30,940 nucleotides of DNA from Syncephalis plumigaleata (Eukaryota > Zoopagomycota > Zoopagomycetes > Zoopagales > Piptocephalidaceae): the NCBI GenBank assembly GCA_025201365.1, contig JAIXMF010000148.1, forward strand, positions 1 to 30,940, written 5' to 3'. How positions within the stretch are numbered: the stretch's first letter is position 1; the number at the start of each line of letters is the position of its first letter. Below the pieces are notes generated by a model that worked only from the letters and a program-made list of their open reading frames with translations, did not search any database and was not told the origin of the DNA. The position numbers and the translations under genes are program-made. Shown piece after piece: positions 20,828 through 30,940 of this stretch.

Positions 20828-23380
20828 TTACAATTTGGCCTTAGCTGCCTCGGCGGCCAAACTTGCCTCCATTACTTGACGCATATCGTCGGCTGCTTCC
20901 GCCAAATAATGGGTCATTTGCTTGCTGCCTAGCTTCATGCTAGTGACGTTAAAGTGAAGACTATTCTCCTTGATCATGTAGGCAACGCCATAACCATCGG
21001 GTACGACCTCACCCCAACCGTAGCCATCAAAGTATTCGCTAGTGAGTTGAGAAGTCGAAAGGTACCAGTGACACGACTCGGGATAAGCGGGATCAGTGAA
21101 TATCTCGGGTTTCTCTTCGTTAGACTTTAGTAGCATACGTAAACCTATGAAGAGTACGAATACAAATACGAATGATTAATCATGGATATTCAAGAAAGAA
21201 GAAAGGAAATCGCTTTATAATTCAAGTGATTATTTACCAAATAGATGACGATCAACGCCACGTCCTTCTACGGCATCCGACATGTATTTAACATGGGATG
21301 TAACAGCTTGACGTAGTGCAGCAGCTTTTTTATCGGTCTAGTTCAAATGTATATGTATAAGTAAGACATCTTGTATTTGGATAACTTGCAATTATTATAT
21401 ACTTACCGGTAATGCGGGATCTTCCATTGCTTTAACGAAAGCGACAGAATCGCTCGAGACGGTACGACAAGTCTCCGTACGACCATGCTTGAATTTACGC
21501 GTTTGAGCCGACTCGTAAGTGGGACGACTCACGCCGTACTTCTTAAAGTAGGCCAGTTGAATGACCATTTGTACATAGGCATCGGGTGACATGCGGAATC
21601 GTTTAATTAGGTTTTTACCGTAAGTCGAATACGCCAACACGGATAATTCATGCTTGCCAACTAGTTGGTCAAAGTTTCGCTCGGCAGTACTAATGGCTTG
21701 CACCACCTTGTCGTCCAGTTCAAAGTCGAGACGCGTTGGAGCTGGAAGGGTCGTGTTTGCCGTTAGACTACCATGGTTTACTTGATTCTTGGCCAATCTA
21801 CACGAATCTATCATAAGTATATATATACGCGCTATAGCCGAGATAACATTTCACTTACCGATCGCAAACGGTGTCATTCAAACGACTTAGCGGTGTGCCA
21901 TCCACACCGGAATGCTAGTGAGATAGACGCGTATCAATGATAAGCATATAGAAGCAAGCTTGTATTTATGTCTACATATATGTGTAGGCAGGTAGGTTAC
22001 TCACCTCGATAATGACACCGGCCTTGCCATTTTCGAATACAACATACTGCAACGACTTGTCAAAGTACCGATTACGACCATCGCCGTGCCAACAAGCGGT
22101 GCTTACTTCATCGCGTGTCACAGGCGAGGTGTCATCGAGACAAAGTAGAAACACGGCACTCTCGAGTTTCTCGAGTACTGTCTCATTACGCGGGGATACA
22201 GCAAGTAGTTGTCGGCGTACATCGGTCCATGTATCACGATGTTCTGTCGTTAGGGCACCGATAGCCTGAGCCTTACGATCACCAGCCTGCGAGATAATAC
22301 GATTCAATTGTCTATCACGATCCAAGTGATATTGACAATGAATGACATTAGTAGTGACAATATTATTGCACATTAGCGAATACTTACAGTTCAATATCGG
22401 CCGTTGATAATCGTTTACCATTTTGTACTAGGTCAAAAACAAATACTTGATTCTTACGCATCACCGCCAAATGCTGGTGTGTAGTCGGATCGAATGATCG
22501 TAATTTATCCGATGGTTTCACGGGATAACGACATGTATTGAAGATGTTACGATAGGCCAAACTACATAATGGATTCTTCTTGGTATATTCCGGCTCTAGA
22601 GTCTCACTAATAAATGATCGTGCATTAGATATATATATATTGATACATATACAGGTAGAGCAGCAATCATGGATTCGAGCATTACACTTACTTTACCACT
22701 TGTTCTCGGAAATCCATGGCTGCAGTAACGATGCTGGCAGCACGCGATGCTTGAGCACGACGAAGACGATCATCTTGGAAGGCAAAGAAGAAGCTAACAT
22801 TAACAACGATGGGGTCACGATAGCCCATGTAGGCCACTTCATTCCACCATTCCTCGAGCCAGTTATCGACCTTTGGATCGGCAGCACGTTCTTGCAATCG
22901 TTTCTGTAGTTGCTCGCCTAGACCACCGGGTTGTTGAAACTTTTCCACCACTTCCTCGGTACGTGCAAATGCCGTATCATCCAGTAATGGACGAACAGTA
23001 CGTAGATATTTCGCACACGTCTCCTTGAGGTCTGGCACCGGCAAATGAGGCAACTTATCCTGGAAAGCGTACAATGGACGAGACATATTTACTGTATCTG
23101 ACACTATTTGTTGCGCGGTAGCAGTTGCAGTAGAGTATTTGTTGCTAGGTGATCCGGTAGACTGACTGGCTGTGACAGAAGAATAGGCAGCGCCTTGAAA
23201 TGGACGACTAATAAACTTTGTGGAAGGCTAAGCGATAATGTAGTCGGCGTATTTATTTATATATGCTTAATTAGCAAGTATATATATACGGTATAGTCGT
23301 GTACTTACCACGAACCGCGAAGTTGACGAACGAGAAGCAAGCGACAACGACCGACCAGCACGGAAGGCAGAACTCAACAT
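20828..23380 (-). CDS. CAT2: Carnitine O-acetyltransferase, mitochondrial/peroxisomal
   Basis: Eight exons (23380-23309, 23227-22692, 22606-22388, 22311-22005, 21914-21859, 21797-21407, 21337-21238, 21144-20828) give 665 residues; yeast Cat2 is 670. It transfers acetyl groups between CoA and carnitine so that acetyl units can leave mitochondria and peroxisomes. Landmarks: LPVPDLKETCAKYL near the start, NWLEEWWNEVAYMGYRDP, catalytic H379 in EHSGVDGTPLSRLND at the exon 4/5 junction, and STSQLTSEYFDGYGWGEVVP with DGYGVAY near the C-terminus. The N-terminus is a typical mitochondrial presequence (LSSAFRAGRSLSLASRSS). The last three residues are AKL, a PTS1 peroxisomal signal. An internal Met72 (MSRPLYAFQDKLP) could start a presequence-free form. 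A dual-targeted product, as in yeast Cat2, is likely. Confidence 0.96.
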
Positions 23381-24041
23381 GAAGACAACTTCACAATAGT
23401 TGAAGGAAGGGTACAAATAAAGAGAAAGAGGAAGAGAGAGGAAGAGGAAAACGAGAAGCGAATAATAAGCGTGTTCACACGTATTACTTTTCACGTTTAC
23501 ACGTCACTAAGACACGACAGGATAACCGTAGAAAGCAAGAGAGAGAGAGAGAAAGTGGAAGTGGAAGTGAGAGAGAAAGCACCAGGAAAGAGTAGCGTGT
23601 TTGTAACTTACAGCGGTGGATGGGGCATACGTATTTTACGAGTAGTACTAGTAGTAGTAGCAGTGGCAATAATAAAATAGTCGTAGCGTGTGTGCGTGCA
23701 TATAAAGTTAGAACCCGTGGTAGTCAACTGACCAGTGATAGTATTTATATGCAAATACAAGCGAGCACAGGGACATACTACTACTACTACTTGCAAAGAA
23801 TATTGTAGCGGAGAAATAATCGCAATACTCGTGCACATAGTAGGCAAACCCTTCTTTTTCACATACAAACCCCAATAACTATAGTAAATTCAACAGCAAT
23901 AGTAATTCGAGTAGTAGTAACAACATACACGGAGTATTTGATAACAGTGCCGACAACCAACCGGAACGGACAATATCCACCCTCGGATAATTGTTTAGCG
24001 TGTTTTCATTTCTCTTTCAACAATTACGACATAATTCACAC
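23381..24041. promoter_or_regulatory. Shared upstream region of CAT2 and ARMC7
   Basis: A 661-base divergent promoter region. It has a purine-rich tract (about 23532-23590) made of GA and GGAAGT repeats on the plus strand, and TATATAAAG at 23698-23706, far from either start codon. No gene was found in it. Confidence 0.4.
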
Positions 24042-24928
24042 ATGTCTACTAGTGCTTCTACGTCGGCTAAACTATTACCGTCGAGTAAACGTAGACGTGG
24101 CGGTAAAGGAGGAAAGCAAAGAAAGTCAACGCGACCTGAATATCTACAAGCACTAGTCGATGAATATCAAACGACAGAGGATCGAGGTAAGTTGACTTGT
24201 TCACTATAATGTCAATAAAGCATCCTATAGGATATACTCATATTGTATTGAACTGCACATTGTTATATAGAAGCAAAACGACAAATCCTCGCTAATCTAG
24301 CCAATTTCGCCTATGATCCCAATAATTACAAATGGTTGCGTGCACTGAACATTACCAAATTATTCCTAGGTATATGATATACGCTGATCAATTACTTATT
24401 TATGTGCTAATGCTAGATCATTATTAGATGCTATTGCTACGGAGAAAACAGAAGATATGGCAGATGATTTCATTTCATTTGGCATCGGTGGTTTATGCAA
24501 TTTAACTATTGGTAAGCTCTAACTATTCTATAGAATGATGTGAGTACCTTGTAATAATAACCCTATTGTCAACATATATATACATATAGATATGGATTAC
24601 GCTACGGATCTACTAAAGAATGAAGAGGCATTACAACTTGTATACAATTGTCTTACAAGTACTCAGTCTAGTACAATTTGTTCAGCACTTACTACACTAT
24701 ACCAACTAGTAATAGTAGTAGTGTTGACTGATACTACAACTACAGGTAACAGTATAAATGATAGGCTCTTTTCTTCAATTATCTAATCATCTATTCCATA
24801 TAGTTATGCTAGCAAACATCTATAAATGTATTTACATTCAATTGGATATGTTAATCCATTCAACCGACAAATGTATATCTAATCTAGCTATACTATTACA
24901 GCAACAATTACAACCCTACACTGAATAA
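24042..24928 (+). CDS. ARMC7: ARMC7-like armadillo-repeat protein
   Basis: Exons 24042-24186, 24271-24369, 24428-24511, 24590-24745 and 24804-24928 give 202 residues; human ARMC7 is 198. The core is strongly diagnostic: [19 protein letters not shown], then [38 protein letters not shown] and a [20 protein letters not shown] repeat. The basic N-terminal leader ([16 protein letters not shown]) is not a feature I know from animal ARMC7 and could be a nuclear signal. ARMC7 has been found with spliceosomal proteins in animals; the fungal role is unknown to me. The C-terminal third is less conserved, but all introns keep phase. Confidence 0.93.
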
Positions 24929-25569
24929 TAAATAGATATGATGTTCCCTTCTATTACTACAAGTATTATAATCAAATGAGAGTATATAATAAAAAGTGAA
25001 ATGTTTGTTGTTATTATTATTACAGCTTACAACATCATCCATAATAATCTCTAGTGTACATGTTGGAAAACCCTGTATTCACATTGTCATCGCAACTTGT
25101 TTTTTTTTTGTCAAAGCCATATAGCTATTGTTATTACATTCCACTATTGTCTAGCATACACGTTCCACTGCTACACCTATTATCACGAAAGTGAACAAGA
25201 ATACGCATCAGTGTCTGCTGAGCATAGCATAGACATAGTATATATTGATTCACGAGTGTTATAAGGTGTGCACCTATCTGTGGGTAAGAGAGAGAGAGAG
25301 TTCTATGAAGTGACATGGCAATTAGAACGCGCATCGTTGATTATTCTCACTTGTTCATCGTGTGTTCCAGTAGCTAACCTATTCCTCTTTCTCTACTACT
25401 ACTTGTAACATTCTAAATAGGCATCGTGGTTAACGTATTGATTGATTAATAGGGTCTACTGATTAGTTGATAGGCGTGGCTGTAATACGTGTTGTTTCTA
25501 CGCGTCTACTTTTCCTATTCTTGTTTGTGCGCTTCTTACTTTTACTAATCTCTATTACATTGCGTAAGT
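24929..25569. other. Intergenic region, no gene seen
   Basis: Between the ARMC7 stop codon and the SPT7 start. It contains a T9 run near 25101, a GA run (25289-25300) and AT-rich sequence. No ORF or RNA gene could be supported. A GTAAGT immediately precedes the SPT7 ATG (25564-25569), so an upstream 5' exon cannot be excluded. Confidence 0.5.
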
Positions 25570-28500
25570 ATGCGACCAACAATACGACCTAATGGTCAAC
25601 AGCCGTTCCTCGTTGACCGCCAGAACATATCTACCGATCGACACTGGATAAACCATAGACTCTATATTGCCGCACAAAAGTTACAAAAAGCGCAACAATG
25701 GCGCTATTACTTATCGTCGCAAGAGTTGCACATACTACAAACTGCGCTTATTAGCAGGGAGCACTGGGATGCCTTGATGAATTTTACGCTAGAATTGCCC
25801 ACCTCTACTCCTGATGTAACAAATAACGACAAACAGTCAAATGAGGAGGAACTCATAGATGCCAATCCGACATTAAATGGTGAACAGCAACAGCAACAGC
25901 AGCATAAAGATAAACAAATGCTTCAATGTACAATAATCGCTACTGCTTGCAGAGTTCGTCAAGTGTTGTTCGAACAGATTATATTCGAGTTAACACCGTC
26001 CTATTCGTGTTGTGACCCAGTAGTTGCACCACCCTTTGAACTATTGAGCACGGATCAGGATGAAGAGGAAACGATAGCGGAGGAAGCGAGTGAAGCTGCT
26101 CCCGTTGTAGTTACAGCACCACGATTAAGAGTGACAAAGGAGGATTTCGACTTTGATGAAGATGAAGATGAAGAGAAAGAAGAGAAACCGAAAGAGCCAG
26201 CACAGGATAAAGAGACGAAATCAAATCAAGAAGATGCAAAAGATGAAAACGCCAAGGAAGAGACGGTAGCAGAAGATACGAATACCATCGACGATGTAAT
26301 AACTAATCATGAACGTCCCTACACTCGTTACTGGTTCACATTCGAGGAGGATAAGCAGGCAACTATAAAAGCGGAACAGGAAGAAATATTACGCGTAAGT
26401 ATAATGGAAGATGACACATACACATAATTATTAACTATGATTAAATAGAGACAACAGGAATTGGAGAAGCAACAGGAGCAACAAATAGCGGCACTTGCTG
26501 AGGATACAGCATCCAATACAAATCAAGATGAAGTTACAACCTCGATTATAGAGCCTAATCAAATAATCAACGATGCCAATTCTATTTCTAATAATGCGGT
26601 ATGCTTATTGTTTATAATGCATAATACATAATGCAATTCATCTAATTACTATTCACTAGAATAAGTTAATGGCCATGTTTGGTACAATGGGTATGACCAA
26701 TATTACGGTAGGCTATTGATAGATAATGAAGAACAGTAAAGATTCTAACTAACTAGATTTGTGTAGTATTTACTCGCTTCTATTGAGGAACATCGCGACA
26801 CCATTCCCTGCAATAATAATGACATTCGTTCTATCTTACGTGATGTACGTCCACGTCGCTCTAAATGGGCCAGTGATGATCGTGTTAATCAGGAGGAGTT
26901 ATACGATGCTATCGAACATGTATTGGAACAGTTGAAAAACTATCGTGTAAGCATATCTAGTTATAATTCATTAGCATACTAATTGTGAATGCATAATAGC
27001 CACACTCTGTCCCATTCTTGACTAAAGTGAGTCGACGTGATGCACCCGATTATTATCAAGGTAATTGTAGTATATCAATCATTGTAAGTAATCATTAATA
27101 ATGATTGTATATATGACTTAGTTATTACACATCCAATGGATTTGGGCACAATTACGAAGAAACTAAAAGAGTTCAAGTATCAAAGTAAACAAGAGTTCGT
27201 AGATGATTTAATGTTAATCTATCGTAATTGCTTTACTTATAATACGGAACCGGTATGTAAATGATTTGATTATTTGTCACATCATTATTTAACACAACTC
27301 TCTTTATTAGGGAAATGTTTATCGTAAAAGTGCTCAACAAATGCAAAAGAAAACGGAACGTCTAATCAACTTCATTCCTGATCTATCCATTATGGATCGT
27401 GCTCAAATGGAAGCAGAAGCTGATTTGGATGAAGAACCCACACCGGCAGAGACACCATCTACACAGCAACCACCGACAAGTACAGGTAATACATAGTAAT
27501 AATAATTATATAAACATAGACTAATCATGTATGATAGAACCGAACAAGCAAGGTGATACATCATGGTCATCCACAAGAGCAACAGAGTCTCAATCACAAC
27601 AACAACAACAACAAGAAGAAGCATCATCATCATCACTAAATAATACCACACCTAATTTAAATAATCATTCAGAGGATGTATCAGAATTAAAATCACCTTC
27701 TATAGCAGATGAGACACCAGATAATCCTATGGAGATCATGACATCACCTGATCTACAATCACCTATTACAAATTCTATTCATACAACACGACCTATAAAA
27801 CATCGCTCGGTAGATACAAATATCAATGGTATGATGACAACAGATGCAACAAATTCCACACCACCACCACCACCTGCACCTTCATCAGAGAATATGGCGG
27901 GATCTAGACGTCCCGTCGATACGATGACAGATAAAACAACCGGTGCATCAGTATTAGCCAATGATGCTGGAAATAAGCATACGATAGCCATTGAAATGGA
28001 GAATTTACTAGAGGAACAAGGAGAGCAGGATGATATAGAGCAGGATGATATAGGATTAGCCTTGAAAGGAACAGATATGGACATTGATGATAAAGAAAGC
28101 CATGCTAATATGTTATCTAATGATGCTACACTGAATGGATATGATAAAAAGTCGATGCCATTAGCAGTTATACCAATGGTAGAGGAAGATGTTATTAGTC
28201 AAGCATGGCGTTCTGAAACATTTACTGAACGAGTTCAATTTGAGGTAGGTTCATCTTGATGCAAATACTATATAAGCTGATTAGTTAACTGATTGTTATC
28301 TCTTATTGTTTATTGATAGAAACATCGACGTAAAATGATGGGACATACATTAGCAGATCAAACAGTCATCACCAAGGATGCATTTGCTATGGGACAATTT
28401 ATGACATGGTTAGAGCACCATGATCGTGTCTCTTGTTCCACGCCATTTAATGATATCACCACTAATACAACTAATAATACTGAGTCGACGCAACTTATGT

Positions 28501-30789
28501 TACCAAGTATCAATCCAGATTATCAATTGGATTGTGGTCTACCATTATTGCGTCATTCGTCGATGAGAAACATTGATACAGCATCGAGTATCAAGTAAGT
28601 AGAATGCTAAAGAGTAGATGTATGTTCTAAATACTAAATGACATGTATTAGACCATTATTATCGCGATATACACATGCACGTCTACCTCATGATGGTCTA
28701 TCTGTGTATATCGATGGGAGTATCAATGAATTGAAGCATATACGTCAGCTACATTCAAAGATATTTACTTTGAAGCAAGCATCTATGGTAATCATCTAAT
28801 CCTATTGATTTACATAGTTTATAGTTAACATTGTTAATAATTGATTAGATTAATGAAGGACAACTATTACGTGATGCTATATCCGCACTAATGGATGATG
28901 GTGAAGGCAATATGCTTACGGGAATCCCCTTACAAAATACACCCAATGCTAATCCTGTGGTAGCAAGACTAACTAATGATGAGATACTCGAACGTAAAAA
29001 TGCATTAATAGCACCACTTCCAACATTAGTGGGGAATCAAGGCGATAATGATATTAATGATCTAATTACTACTAATATACAACTAAATCAAGATACGGCA
29101 TTCTCATTACTGGGTCGTGTATCGGCCAAGTTGGCTGCTCATTCCGGGTTTGAAGGTAAGCATCATTTAATACATGTCTATTCCAACTAAATAATAATAA
29201 CAATAATCAATTGGTTACTATAGTTATTGGACAGGAAGCACTTGATATATTGACTGAATCAGCAACACATTACATGATTAATATGGGTCGATTATTACGT
29301 AATTATATAGATTTATATAGTAAAGAAATGCCAATTGAAGTAAGTAATACTACAGCGATACTTGTATAGATTCTAATAATGTCATCTAGGAGATTCTTTT
29401 GCATGTATTATTTGAAAGTGGTATCGATGGACCAAATAGTCTAGCATTGTATATGACAGAACAAGTGCAAAGAAATGCCACCAAACTATCGGATATTGGA
29501 CGTAGATTAAGTGCAACTCATCAGGAACTTGTAGCGGTAATTATGAAATACGTATATAGATACACTAACGGAATAGTACTAAACATTCTATACTATGTTG
29601 TATTAGGCGGCAGAGGGATCCAATACAGCATTGATGGATATTGACAATGAGCAATTCATGATGTATGTACATTTCATTACAATATGAATAAGCATTTAAC
29701 AATATATTACTATCTATCTATTAGGGGAGATATCTTTAGCGAGGTTGACGATGACTACTTGGGTCTACGCGAATTGGGACTTGATTCCGAGTTACAACTA
29801 TCTAATCTAAAGGTGAGTAATTAATCAAGTAGCTCATTGATCTAAATGAATAACCAAATAAATCAAAGATTCCAACTCATTTATGGCGAGGTAAAGCACA
29901 CGGCGCATTAATGGCGGGCAGGTAAGTTTACTGGTTGAGATGAGTATAAAAGAAAACACATATATATTAATGATGATTTATCGTGTATATGCATATGTGT
30001 GTGTGTATTACTTGTAGTGGACATGGAGGTAAGTCAATAGCTATTGATTATAATAGCTAATAACTAATCACGTCAATCATTTAGACAATGCATCGCTTTT
30101 AGCACTTCCATTCCCGCCTCCACCGCTATTTGCACCAATTACATCCACTCAAAATCAGATTGGATTACTGCATTCATTCCTGAATCGTAGATTAGCTGAA
30201 TATCCGGCTATGATCGTGGAGGTAAGGGAATATCATCGATGTATAACAAGATAATGGTATTTATATCGGTGACATAGGATGAGTTTATGCCAAAGATTAA
30301 GAAGAAACCACCTCGTAAACGTGCAGTAGCCAAGTCAAGTATAGCTACACCAATAGCCATTGGCATGGCATCCACACCTAATACTGCTGCTGCTGCTGCT
30401 ACTAATAATAATAATGCGGCATTACCTAATGGTCAGGGTGATACACCTACTACGCCACAAAAGAAGAAGACTAAAATGACTCATGATATGGCGCCATCTA
30501 ACAATATGCCGGCATTACACTCGCCTGTCAATGCAGCACCTGTATCTATCAGTAATGCCGCATCACCTGCTTGTACTACACCGGCTACCACAGTGATGGC
30601 TGATATGGCTACACCGGCAGATACACCTATGAGTGAGGTATTGGCATCACCTCAACCTATACCGTCAGATAGAGGTGATATGGTAAGATAATCATACGTA
30701 ATACGTAATCATATATTAACTATATTACTATTATTATGTAATAGCATGGTGATGAAGATGAAGATGAAGACGAAGAAGACGAGGAGTAA
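25570..30789 (+). CDS. SPT7: SAGA complex core subunit Spt7, bromodomain protein
   Basis: Twenty exons: 25570-26394, 26449-26598, 26660-26707, 26767-26946, 27000-27060, 27122-27252, 27311-27485, 27538-28244, 28320-28594, 28652-28787, 28849-29155, 29224-29339, 29390-29536, 29607-29662, 29725-29812, 29869-29921, 30018-30028, 30085-30221, 30278-30682 and 30745-30789, giving 1350 residues (yeast Spt7: 1332). Order of parts: N-terminal YYLSSQELHIL region; acidic and coiled segment (about 195-300); bromodomain (about 385-490) with APDYYQVITHPMDLGTI and acetyl-lysine-binding N462 in NCFTYN; long disordered Ser/Thr/Gln region; histone-fold segment (about 1005-1090) with ESATHYMINMGRLLRNYIDL and HVLFESGIDG; then YLGLRELGLDSELQLSNLKIP, PFPPPPLFAPIT, a basic patch and an acidic tail. 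Spt7 scaffolds the SAGA transcription coactivator in the nucleus. One exon (30018-30028) has only 11 bases. Confidence 0.95.
30018..30028 (+). other. 11-base microexon of SPT7
   Basis: Flanked by TTGTAG and GTAAGT. It joins AG from exon 16 and AC from exon 18 to encode S-G-H-G-D in frame. Skipping it would shift the frame of the last 185 codons. Confidence 0.7.
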
Positions 30790-30940
30790 TCACACTCTTC
30801 GTATATCATTTATCGAGGAGTAGAAAAATGAACTTTGTGTATATTATATTATAATGAATATGACTATAATTACAATGATACTATGTTGACTCTAATTAGT
30901 GTATCTATCTATCTGTTTCTAGAGATAAAACAATCTATGA

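Noticed and set aside
23267-23868. Several short ORFs in the CAT2-ARMC7 promoter region
   Set aside because: Low-complexity purine/pyrimidine tracts read in several frames; no motifs or splice context.

Overview
The window looks like compact nuclear DNA of a fungus. It is AT-rich, genes have many short introns (about 50-100 bases, mostly GTAAGT...TAG), and the recognisable proteins are fungal or general eukaryotic: mitochondrial enoyl reductase, carnitine acetyltransferase ending in a peroxisomal AKL signal, SAGA subunit Spt7, ECD/SGT1, ARMC7. ARMC7 plus the very compact, intron-rich style suggests an early-diverging fungus (for example Zoopagales), but that placement is inference.

Layout. 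140-1385 (+): 2-oxoglutarate/Fe(II) dioxygenase A. 1661-2787 (-): secreted protein of unknown function with an in-frame stop in the frame-consistent model. 3298-5279 and 12355-14339: a nearly identical inverted repeat of about 1.98 kb enclosing a 7,075-base spacer. The left arm carries most of a small secreted-protein gene (5016-5432, +); the right arm carries the same gene cut off exactly at its last exon. Spacer: etr1 (5505-6961, -), a relic of a small secreted gene family (about 7035-7150), and a secreted oligopeptidase-B-like protein that has lost its catalytic triad (8881-11260, +). The last gene lies between two copies of a roughly 140-base dispersed repeat. 14350-14738 (-): pseudogene whose last exon is homologous to the last exon of the left-arm gene.

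14890-17885 (+): ECD/SGT1. 18010-18573 (-): secreted four-cysteine protein. 19364-20655 (+): dioxygenase B, a paralogue of A with the same exon structure. 20828-23380 (-): carnitine acetyltransferase. 24042-24928 (+): ARMC7. 25570-30789 (+): 20-exon SPT7.

Etr1 (mitochondrial fatty-acid synthesis) and carnitine acetyltransferase (acetyl export from mitochondria and peroxisomes) both belong to acyl metabolism, but there is no sign of co-regulation. The unusual part is 1.6-14.7 kb: a fresh inverted duplication, secreted lineage-specific genes, a shuffled C-terminal exon, pseudogene debris and a catalytically dead secreted peptidase. The rest is ordinary conserved housekeeping sequence. All exon coordinates were deduced by hand from splice sites, reading phase and remembered family motifs; no alignments or transcripts were available.
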